Shown piece by piece: positions 1-6,048 of a stretch of 9,924 bases of DNA (positions within the stretch are counted from its first letter, which is position 1; every line of letters starts with the position of its first letter). The notes beneath the pieces were generated by a model that searched no databases, was not told the origin of the DNA, and saw nothing but the letters and a program-made list of their open reading frames with translations. Made by a program: the position numbers and the translations under genes. This DNA is from an uncultured Selenomonadaceae bacterium (GTDB lineage Bacteria > Bacillota > Negativicutes > Selenomonadales > Selenomonadaceae). Location of the stretch: assembly GCA_937902665.1 (NCBI GenBank), contig CALELM010000084.1:1-9924 (forward strand), read 5' to 3'.

Positions 1-21
1 CACCTTGCGGCGACTTGTACT

Positions 22-50
22 ATGTTACACGCATCTGGCTTCTCTGTCAA
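22..50 (-). promoter_or_regulatory. Strong sigma70-type promoter reading leftward out of the window
   Basis: On the minus strand a perfect -35 TTGACA (45-50) is followed by a 17-base spacer and a -10 TAACAT (22-27, 4 of 6 consensus). The bases just upstream (51-75) are A-rich on the minus strand, like an UP element. Transcription would start near position 14-15. The first transcribed bases can form a small hairpin with a GCAA (GNRA-type) loop and CGCC/GGTG arms at 1-12. The gene it serves lies outside the window. The strength of the promoter would suit an rRNA or tRNA operon, but that is inference. Confidence 0.7.
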
Positions 51-142
51 TACCCCTTTTGAACTTTTTTGATATGCGCATAAACACCCGTTTTTCCATT
101 CGAGATTTCAGTCATTTTGATTTCGCTTTGCAAATATGCGAC

Positions 143-175
143 AAAAAAAGCAGCCACCCCATCAGGATAGCTGCT
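143..175 (-). terminator. Rho-independent terminator of the hydrogenase operon
   Basis: Read on the minus strand, AGCAGC pairs with GCTGCT and the stem continues inward for five more pairs, including two G-T wobbles. This gives an 11-bp stem with a 5-base loop, followed directly by a run of seven T. It begins 7 bases after the stop codon of the 80-residue gene, so it marks the end of the hya transcription unit. Confidence 0.9.
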
Positions 176-181
176 TCGACA

Positions 182-424
182 TCAAATGGATGCTTCTACC
201 TCGTTTTCCTCAAAAATCCTCAATAGATCCATCAGCTTTGTTTTGGCAGGATTGTAATCGATGGTAGTCTCACCGTCATGCGCATGGATATGCACGTAAA
301 GCACGCCCGGCAATCCAAGAAGCGCCTTTTCGACTGCCTTTGCGCTCTCTGCCGTATAGCCCTTGGCGCAAAACTGCAAGCGGTTGTTTCCGTTCGTTTC
401 ACCGCAGCCACATTCTTTGCACAT
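182..424 (-). CDS. Small HMA-like protein with HypB-type N-terminal Cys motif; candidate nickel chaperone
   Basis: This 80-residue cytoplasmic-looking protein has no signal peptide or membrane segment. It opens with MCKECGCGE, in which C2, C5 and C7 form a CxxCGCG motif like the high-affinity nickel site at the N-terminus of E. coli HypB. Residues 19-80 look like a heavy-metal-associated (ferredoxin-like) domain: the VEKALLGLPGV helix-turn and the TTIDYNPAK strand are typical. The usual GMTCxxC metal loop is replaced by GYTAES, leaving only C19 nearby, and a HIHAH run (H45, H47, H49) sits in the second strand. It starts 17 bases after hyaC behind a GGGGGGTGA ribosome site and is the last gene before the terminator. 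The sequence supports metal binding; a role in nickel delivery to the hydrogenase is inferred from motif and position. It could instead be a copper or other metal protein. Confidence 0.8.
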   Translation of the reverse strand: MCKECGCGETNGNNRLQFCAKGYTAESAKAVEKALLGLPGVLYVHIHAHDGETTIDYNPAKTKLMDLLRIFEENEVEASI

Positions 425-441
425 GCCTTCACCCCCCTATC

Positions 442-1140
442 TCAAAAACGATCCGTCTTTTCTACCTCGCAAGCATCCTTCGGCTCATGAGCCAAAATCT
501 TGCTACCGGAGAACATGCTGGAAACCTCGCTCTCGCCTTCCATAAACTCTGCACGAATGACCATGTAAAAATGGCCAATGGCAAAGAGGATGATAGCCCA
601 TGCCGCAACATGATGGACGAAATGCGTCATATATTCGCCGCCAAGCAAGGTAATCACCCAGCCAAAGAGCGTGCCGCCGATAGCGGACGGATCCGTCATG
701 TAGTACATAGCAAAACCCGTCAGGATTTCCACAGCAACGAGGAAGTAAAGCCCTGCATAAGACATGCGAGCCAAAGGATTGCGGAGAAACGATGCATGCT
801 TTGCTTTCAAAAGCATATAGTGAAGCGCAACATCTACCGTTTCTGCATAGAAGTGTCCTTCCCATACACGCGGGAAAAGACGGTCGCCCTTGTTCACGAT
901 GAATCCGTAGATTCGCAGAATAAAGGACGCACAGAACAAAAAGGCTGCAAGGAAATGGATATTGCGGATATTGTCCACCGTCATGCCGCTAAAGGTCGGC
1001 TCAACGGAATAAATAATCCACGGCTTTGTAATCATCAGTCCCGTTGCAAAAAGAGCGATGATGCAGACAACCATAATCCAATGAAAGATCCGCAGCCAGG
1101 GACTGAACAGGTAGTATTCCCTGCGAATTACTTCTTTCAT
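442..1140 (-). CDS. hyaC: [NiFe] hydrogenase b-type cytochrome subunit
   Basis: This 232-residue integral membrane protein is the dihaem cytochrome b that anchors a group 1 [NiFe] hydrogenase and passes electrons from HyaA to the quinone pool. Four hydrophobic segments are visible at about residues 17-37, 58-80, 127-147 and 173-195. Likely haem-ligand histidines lie in LRIFHW (H20), NIHF (H62), THFVHH (H173/H176/H177) and AIGHFY (H190); the FHW and HHxxxW patterns are typical of HyaC/HydC. Length is normal for the family. It starts 21 bases after hyaB with AAAGGA 8 bases before the ATG. The C-terminal 35 or so residues are hydrophilic and end in an acidic/basic tail with one cysteine (C224). 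Family assignment is firm; the exact quinone is not visible. Confidence 0.95.
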   Translation of the reverse strand: MKEVIRREYYLFSPWLRIFHWIMVVCIIALFATGLMITKPWIIYSVEPTFSGMTVDNIRNIHFLAAFLFCASFILRIYGFIVNKGDRLFPRVWEGHFYAETVDVALHYMLLKAKHASFLRNPLARMSYAGLYFLVAVEILTGFAMYYMTDPSAIGGTLFGWVITLLGGEYMTHFVHHVAAWAIILFAIGHFYMVIRAEFMEGESEVSSMFSGSKILAHEPKDACEVEKTDRF

Positions 1141-1161
1141 ATCATAGTTCCTTTCTCAATA

Positions 1162-3075
1162 TCACTTCTCTACTCTCGTTCCGGAATACGGATCCGTCGT
1201 GATGACTTGAATACGTTCCCCATTGGCATTGAACATATGCGTTGCGCATGCCATGCATGGATCGAAGGAACGAATCACCTTGGCAATCTCAAGCGGCTTG
1301 TCCGCAATCTGCACCTTGGTATCCATCATAGCAAGCTCGTAAGCGCCATGACCTGCCTTGTCGTCTCTTGGGCAAGCATTCCAAGTTGTCGGGACTACGC
1401 ACTGATAGTTGTCCGTCTTGCCGTTCTTGATAACAATCCAGTGGGAAAGCGCGCCGCGCGGTGCCTCATAAAGCCCAACACCCTTGCAGTTTTCCGGCCA
1501 AGAACTGGGATCCCACTTATCGGAGTTTGCAACCTTCGTATCGCCGCTCTTGATATTTGCAATCAATTTGTCAAAGAAGAACTTGTTGATTTCCGCATTC
1601 AGCTGGCAATCCAGCGCACGAGCCGCCGTGCGTCCCACCATGGTCGGGAGCCAAACCTCCGGCGCAAGCCCAAGCACATTGGACACTGCCTCAATCTGGT
1701 CAATCATCATCTTTTCTGCCCAAGTCATATCAGGCAGCAGTCCCTGCTTTGCCTTCGTGTAAATGATGATATAACGAGCCAAAGGACCAACCTCGCAGAC
1801 CTTGCCGCGCCATTTTGGTGTCTTGAGCCAAGAATACTTGCCCTGCTCGTTGAGTTCCTGCCACTCTGTCGGCGTACCAACCTTTGGTCCCGTAAAGGAA
1901 GGCTCTGTCTCGCCCTCCCAAGGATGAATTTCCTTGCTGTCGCCACCTGCATACTTGTACCAAGCATGCTCGACACTTTCCGTAAAGCCATCCTGAGAAG
2001 AAACGTCCTCCCCCTTGACCTCCGTGTATTTCGCATTCATGACACCGCTGCCGAAGTTCTCGACCACACCATTGCAACGGATGAGCAGGTTGTTGAAGAA
2101 ATCACCATTTGTCGTGCCGCTGAACGGCTCTACCGGATAGCAGCCATAGCCCAAGACACGAGTCTTTGCCAAGCCGCCGCCATCCACCTTGCCTGCCTTG
2201 ACATAAGCAGCTCCAATAGCCAAAAGATCCGGCAAATAATAATTGTTCACCAACGTGCGTCCCATGTTGATAGCGCGATCCACGATATCCAGCCGAGCCG
2301 CATTGATAGGAGAATTTCCATCCTCCATGGAAATGGAACAAGGCATACCGCCGACCACATAATGAGGATGCGGATTCTTGCCGCCGAAAACAACATGCGG
2401 CGTTACCAATTCCCTCTGCTTGTCAAGCATTTCAAGGTAATGCGCCACTGCCATGAGATGAACCTCCGGCGGAAGCAGCTTGTAATCGGGATGATCCCAC
2501 CACTGCGCAGCAAAGATGCCAAGCTGGCCGCTTTCCACGATAGCCTTTACCTTATCCTTGATGGCTGCAAAATACTGCGGCGTAGCAGCCGGGAAATCAT
2601 GCGGATATGCCTCCGTGCTGCTCGTATCCGGTGCCGCAAACGGGAGCTTGTACGTCCCAAGCACCGTATTCTGCAAATTTGCCGTAGCAATCGGATCGGC
2701 TGCAAGCGCCTCCACAGGGCTTACCCAGTCCAACGCATGCAAATGATAAAAATGAACAATATGATCCTGCACCGTGAGTGTTGCCGCCATGATGTTGCGG
2801 ATATAGTTTGCATTCTTCGGAATCTTGATGCCAAGCGCATCCTCAACCGCACGAAGTGATGCAAGCGCATGCGCTGTCGTGCAAACGCCGCAGATACGCT
2901 GAATATATGCCCATGCATCTCTCGGATCGCGATTCTTCATAACAAGTTCAAGCCCGCGCCATGCCGTGCCGCTGGAAACGGCATCCGTTACCTGCCCCGA
3001 GCCTTCGTCCACCGAAACCTCGACACGCAGATGACCCTCGATTCTCGTAATCGGATCTACTACTACATGCTTCAT
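1162..3075 (-). CDS. hyaB: [NiFe] hydrogenase large (catalytic) subunit precursor
   Basis: This 637-residue subunit holds the NiFe(CN)2CO site that oxidises H2. The N-terminal metal-binding pair is in RICGVCTTAH (C62, C65) and the C-terminal pair in DPCMACATH (C607, C610). RIEGH near the N-terminus carries the conserved glutamate (E13) linked to proton transfer. The family is made as a precursor and cut after the His of the last motif. Here that is H613, so a 24-residue tail starting MFNANG should be removed; this is somewhat longer than the roughly 15 residues common in HyaB. No signal peptide is present, as expected for a subunit exported as a complex with HyaA. The ATG directly follows the hyaA TAA with no gap, and an AGGTG lies 9 bases upstream inside hyaA. 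No maturation protease gene follows. Confidence 0.98.
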   Translation of the reverse strand: MKHVVVDPITRIEGHLRVEVSVDEGSGQVTDAVSSGTAWRGLELVMKNRDPRDAWAYIQRICGVCTTAHALASLRAVEDALGIKIPKNANYIRNIMAATLTVQDHIVHFYHLHALDWVSPVEALAADPIATANLQNTVLGTYKLPFAAPDTSSTEAYPHDFPAATPQYFAAIKDKVKAIVESGQLGIFAAQWWDHPDYKLLPPEVHLMAVAHYLEMLDKQRELVTPHVVFGGKNPHPHYVVGGMPCSISMEDGNSPINAARLDIVDRAINMGRTLVNNYYLPDLLAIGAAYVKAGKVDGGGLAKTRVLGYGCYPVEPFSGTTNGDFFNNLLIRCNGVVENFGSGVMNAKYTEVKGEDVSSQDGFTESVEHAWYKYAGGDSKEIHPWEGETEPSFTGPKVGTPTEWQELNEQGKYSWLKTPKWRGKVCEVGPLARYIIIYTKAKQGLLPDMTWAEKMMIDQIEAVSNVLGLAPEVWLPTMVGRTAARALDCQLNAEINKFFFDKLIANIKSGDTKVANSDKWDPSSWPENCKGVGLYEAPRGALSHWIVIKNGKTDNYQCVVPTTWNACPRDDKAGHGAYELAMMDTKVQIADKPLEIAKVIRSFDPCMACATHMFNANGERIQVITTDPYSGTRVEK

Positions 3076-4173
3076 TTACTTGTTCACCTGCTCTCTATTC
3101 TTCTCTTTTGCCTCAGCCTCGTCACGCTTTTTCTTCTGGACGACACTGGCCGCCCCATGTCCAGCAACCCCCAAAGCGGTTGCAACGCCCAAGGCAGCAC
3201 CAATCTTGTCCACGTCACCCAAAGGTCCAAAATCCGGCATGCGATCCGTCATCGGATCCTCATCCCAGAAATGCGCATTCGCGCAGCCAATGCATGGCGC
3301 ACCAGACTGAATCGGGTAGCTCATGCCCTGGAACCAGCGCAAATTGCCACAGGAATTGTAAGTCTCAGGCCCACGGCAGCCCAGCTTGTACAAGCACCAG
3401 CCAGCCTTCGCCCCTGCATCATCAAAGCGCTCCGCAAACATCCCTGCATCAAAGAACGGACGGCGATAGCAAGTATCATGAATACGGTTCCCATAGAACT
3501 GCTTCGGGCGTCCCTCGTTATCAAGCGGCGGAAGCTGCCCAAAAAGTGCCAAATGCATGATAACGCCCGTCATGACCTCCGGAATTGGCGGACAGCCCGG
3601 CACGTTGACAAGCGGCTTGCGCCCAACAAACATGCTGATGCCGGAGGATCCTGTCGGATTTGGCTTTGCCGCCTGAATTCCGCCCGATACAGCACAAGTA
3701 CCATAAGCAACAATCGCTGCAGCATTTTCTGCCGCATGCTTCAAAAGATGCGTAAAGGTGTGCCCGCCGGACATGCAGTAAATGCCACTGTCCTTCGTGC
3801 AAACAGCACCCTCAACTGCCAAAATATACTGCCCCTTGTACTTCTGGATGGTTTCCTCCAGATGTGCCTCGAAAGGCTCGCCGCAAGCGGCACTCAAAAG
3901 ATGATCGTACTCCAGCGCAATCTGATTGAGAACGACATCCGACGTAAGCGGCGCACCCGAACGAATGAAGGATTCGTCACAACCCGTGCACTCATGCCCA
4001 TGAATCCAGATAACTACCGGAAGCGGCTTCTTCTCAGCAGCCTCCACGACCTTCGATACCATATCCGTGCTAAGGCCCATAAGCGTCGTAAGTGCCACGC
4101 AGCCCTTGATAAAGCTGCGGCGGCTCAGGCCTTTTTTGAGATACAGATCTAACATACTCTCCCGTTTCTCCAC
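3076..4173 (-). CDS. hyaA: [NiFe] hydrogenase small subunit, Tat-exported
   Basis: This is the electron-transfer subunit. I choose the GTG at 4173 (365 residues) because GAGGAGG lies 7 bases before it; a TTG at 4206 would start upstream of that site, and the ATG at 4155 has only a poor, close site. Numbered from the GTG, residues 17-24 (SRRSFIKG) are a twin-arginine Tat motif, followed by a hydrophobic stretch and a likely cleavage near residues 45-46. Cluster ligands are visible. Proximal: C62, C65 (ECTGCDES), C160 (GTCA), C194 (PGCPP). Distal: H232, C235, C260, C266. Medial: C275, C294, C297. The two extra proximal cysteines of oxygen-tolerant enzymes are absent. A glycine/alanine-rich hydrophobic segment (about 324-346) and a charged tail form the C-terminal anchor. 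First gene of the hya operon. Confidence 0.97.
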   Translation of the reverse strand: MEKRESMLDLYLKKGLSRRSFIKGCVALTTLMGLSTDMVSKVVEAAEKKPLPVVIWIHGHECTGCDESFIRSGAPLTSDVVLNQIALEYDHLLSAACGEPFEAHLEETIQKYKGQYILAVEGAVCTKDSGIYCMSGGHTFTHLLKHAAENAAAIVAYGTCAVSGGIQAAKPNPTGSSGISMFVGRKPLVNVPGCPPIPEVMTGVIMHLALFGQLPPLDNEGRPKQFYGNRIHDTCYRRPFFDAGMFAERFDDAGAKAGWCLYKLGCRGPETYNSCGNLRWFQGMSYPIQSGAPCIGCANAHFWDEDPMTDRMPDFGPLGDVDKIGAALGVATALGVAGHGAASVVQKKKRDEAEAKEKNREQVNK

Positions 4174-4193
4174 TTTCGTACCTCCTCTGCCAG

Positions 4194-4250
4194 CTATCCC
4201 TGACAATATCTCAAAGGATTCCCCGCCATTGCTGCGTGAAACCCCTTCAT
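4194..4250 (-). other. Possible 18-codon leader ORF in the hya 5' untranslated region
   Basis: Just downstream of the predicted hya start of transcription, ATG at 4250 opens an 18-codon frame (starting MKGFHAAMAG) that stops at 4196-4194, about 20 bases before the hyaA GTG. AAGG lies about 8 bases before the ATG. There is no homology argument and the frame is short enough to be chance, so this is only a candidate leader peptide. Confidence 0.15.
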
Positions 4251-4262
4251 GGCTCGCCCTTC

Positions 4263-4291
4263 ATTATACGCTTTCCTGCCTTGAAAATCAA
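4263..4291 (-). promoter_or_regulatory. Promoter of the hya operon
   Basis: On the minus strand -35 TTGATT (4286-4291, 4 of 6) is separated by exactly 17 bases from a perfect -10 TATAAT (4263-4268). Transcription would begin near 4256, giving an untranslated leader of roughly 80 bases before the hyaA GTG. It is the best promoter-like sequence between the repeat copy and hyaA. Confidence 0.75.
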
Positions 4292-4321
4292 AATTTATGA
4301 TATGTATTTACACCATAAATT
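4292..4321 (-). promoter_or_regulatory. Inverted repeat next to the hya -35, candidate operator
   Basis: AATTTATG (4292-4299) and CATAAATT (4314-4321) are perfect 8-bp inverted arms separated by 14 bases, ending one base from the -35 hexamer. The position suits an activator bound upstream of RNA polymerase. The arms are AT-rich, so chance is possible, and the sequence does not match the FNR consensus TTGAT-N4-ATCAA. Confidence 0.35.
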
Positions 4322-4328
4322 CTGATTA

Positions 4329-4457
4329 TCATTCCATAACGAAGCCAACGATATCCCCTTCTTCAACAGCTTGCTGCAAGTGGGGAAAGCCAAATCTTAA
4401 CAAGCGGCGAGCAAACTTTTGCTTCGTTGAAACGCGAATTGAAGGGAAAATGCTCAT
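4329..4457 (-). other. 42-codon ORF inside the left repeat copy; unrecognised
   Basis: From ATG 4457 a 42-codon frame runs to a TGA at 4331-4329. Its composition looks protein-like: basic in the middle (RVSTKQKFARRLLRF), then acidic (AVEEGDIVGF). The frame is also open upstream of the ATG through the rest of the repeat, and in the right-hand repeat copy the same frame stays open to the window end, although the ATG there is ATA. No ribosome site is visible. It may be a remnant of a mobile-element gene, a small peptide gene, or chance. I do not recognise it. Confidence 0.2.
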
Positions 4458-4490
4458 AGCATTTTCTTGAACAATGGCGTTATAACAAAA
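4433..4490 (+). repeat. Left copy of a dispersed repeat with central palindrome (inverted partner at 9867-9924)
   Basis: These 58 bases match the reverse complement of 9867-9924 at 53 positions, with differences at 4436, 4442, 4455, 4458 and 4486. The core is a 9-bp palindrome, GAAAATGCT - CAT - AGCATTTTC (4446-4466). The repeat probably extends further left than 4433, but its partner runs off the window so the outer edge cannot be set. Matching stops near 4490, which looks like a real boundary. It lies in the 372-base gap between trkH2 and hyaA. Confidence 0.85.
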
Positions 4491-4578
4491 CGCAGATACT
4501 CCACACCCTTCTTTATTTCTCCATCATCATACATTTTCCCTGCCAAAACCAAAAATAAAATGCAGAAAGCCCCATCGC

Positions 4579-6039
4579 TCACCAGCCCTTGCTCCGTCTC
4601 CAGAATTCGGGCATCAGGAGAGCTATCACCGTAAAAATTTCCAGCCTGCCCAAAATCATGACAATGCAAGCACCCACCTTGCTGAAGGTAGGAAGCAATG
4701 CATAGGTACTCATTGCGCCGTCCAGCCCAAACCCAGGGCCGACATTTCCCATTGTGGAAATCGCCACGCTGACTGCCTCCACAAACGGAACGCCGTCAAA
4801 GGTCATCCAAATCGCAAAAAGAATGTCAATCATCAAGTACGCAAAGAAAAACCGCCCTGCCGAATAAAGGACCTCATCTGGAACCGGCCGCCCATTCAGC
4901 TTTACATGATAGATTATCTGCGGATGCAGCTTCTGCCACACAATAGATTCCACCATTTTCAGCAGGAGAACCACCCGAGATACCTTCAACCCACCGGAAG
5001 TAGAGCCGGCACAGCCGCCAATAAACATCAGAATCAGCAAAATCCCTCTGGAAAAGCCGGGCCACGATGCAAAATCATACGTCACAAAAGCTGTCGTAGA
5101 GGAAAGCGAGGCAACATGAAACACCGTATAGCGGAGAGCCTCCAGCCAATCCATCTCCATTTCTATCAGCAAATCCACGACAATCAGCACGGTCGCCGTT
5201 CCCAAAATCATCAGGAACACACGAAACTCCGTATTCTTCCAGATTACCCATGTGCCATTGCGGAAAGCCAGCAAGTACATCGAAAAGCTGCCACTCGAAA
5301 GAATCATGAAAAATACCATGCAAAATTCCAGTCCAGGATTATGATAAAAATTTACGCCATCGTTATAAATAGAAAAACCACCCGTTGCAATCGTGGAAAG
5401 CGCATGGTTCAATGCCTCGAACCACCCAAGCCCGAACAACATGTAAGCGCACATGCAGGAACCCGTAAAAAAGACATATATCCCAAAAAGAGCCTTGGCA
5501 TTGTTGCGAATCTGCGGAAGCTGCCTGTCCTTCGTAGGGCCTGTCGCCTCCGCCTGAAACATGTACATCGCCCCCCGCTTCATCTGCGGCAGGATTGCCA
5601 TGAAGATAACGATAATGCCAAGCCCGCCAATCCAGTTCGTCAGGCTGCGCCACAGCAAAATGCTGCGCGGGAAAATATCCAGATCCTCCACCACGGTTGC
5701 GCCAGTTCCCGTAAACCCCGACACAGATTCCACGAAGCAGTCCAGCGGCTGCATGTAGCCGCTCAAGAAATACGGGAGCATGCCCAGAACAGAAAGCATC
5801 AGCCAGCCAAGCCCCGTAATGGCGATTCCCTCCCGAAGCGAAGGAACATCGTCCTCATTGATCTCGCCGCTGCTGCGCAGCTCAAACGATACCAAAAGGC
5901 AAATTAGGATGGACACCAAAAAATCTGCGCCGCCCGTTGGCTCACCATAATATTTAGCGAGAATTAACGGAGGAACAAGTGCCGCCCCCGCAGTCAGGGA
6001 CATCGTGCTAAGCACATAAATAATCAACTTGAAATTCAT
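4579..6039 (-). CDS. trkH: TrkH-family potassium channel subunit (second of two)
   Basis: This 486-residue membrane protein has the four-fold pore-loop layout of TrkH/KtrB K+ transporters. The four filter regions are GFTGTGATV (108-116), TIATGGFS (216-223), SSTTAFVT (313-320) and STMGNVGPG (428-436). Classical TrkH signatures are present: KRGAMYMFQAEATGP (154-168), GGCAGSTSGGLKV (341-353) and GRLEIFTV near the end. The third filter has alanine (A317, codon GCT at 5091-5089) where glycine is normal for the family. It starts 9 bases after trkH1, with GGGAGG 4 bases before the ATG, and is the last gene of the trk cluster; no clear terminator follows. It would sit in the cytoplasmic membrane and work with TrkA. 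Its sequence is closer to ordinary TrkH than that of its neighbour. Confidence 0.93.
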   Translation of the reverse strand: MNFKLIIYVLSTMSLTAGAALVPPLILAKYYGEPTGGADFLVSILICLLVSFELRSSGEINEDDVPSLREGIAITGLGWLMLSVLGMLPYFLSGYMQPLDCFVESVSGFTGTGATVVEDLDIFPRSILLWRSLTNWIGGLGIIVIFMAILPQMKRGAMYMFQAEATGPTKDRQLPQIRNNAKALFGIYVFFTGSCMCAYMLFGLGWFEALNHALSTIATGGFSIYNDGVNFYHNPGLEFCMVFFMILSSGSFSMYLLAFRNGTWVIWKNTEFRVFLMILGTATVLIVVDLLIEMEMDWLEALRYTVFHVASLSSTTAFVTYDFASWPGFSRGILLILMFIGGCAGSTSGGLKVSRVVLLLKMVESIVWQKLHPQIIYHVKLNGRPVPDEVLYSAGRFFFAYLMIDILFAIWMTFDGVPFVEAVSVAISTMGNVGPGFGLDGAMSTYALLPTFSKVGACIVMILGRLEIFTVIALLMPEFWRRSKGW

Positions 6040-6048
6040 GATGCCTCC

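Noticed and set aside
340..2859. An 839-codon plus-strand open frame opposite hyaC and hyaB
   Set aside because: The minus strand encodes textbook hydrogenase subunits with intact motifs. The plus-strand translation is rich in Arg, His and Ile with no recognisable domain; similar long antisense frames occur opposite hyaA, trkH2 and trkA. They follow from biased codon use that avoids TTA, CTA and TCA on the coding strand.
4174..4206. A TTG start for hyaA at 4206, adding 11 residues
   Set aside because: The strong GAGGAGG site lies at 4181-4187, downstream of that TTG and 7 bases before the GTG at 4173, so the shorter form is preferred.
4323..4337. TGATTATCA near a Fur-like box upstream of hya
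   Set aside because: Only one half matches TGATAAT; the other half matches 3 of 7 positions, and the spot is inside the possible repeat extension, so it is not called as a Fur site.
4446..4466. The 9-bp palindrome as an intrinsic terminator of trkH2
   Set aside because: The stem is perfect but AU-rich, has a 3-base loop and is followed by CCTTCAATT on the minus strand rather than a T-run; it also belongs to a repeat found upstream of cysK.
4454..4669. A 71-codon minus-strand frame overlapping the end of trkH2
   Set aside because: It lies in a different frame within conserved trkH2 sequence, has no ribosome site, and its last codons lie in the repeat; best explained as overlap by chance.
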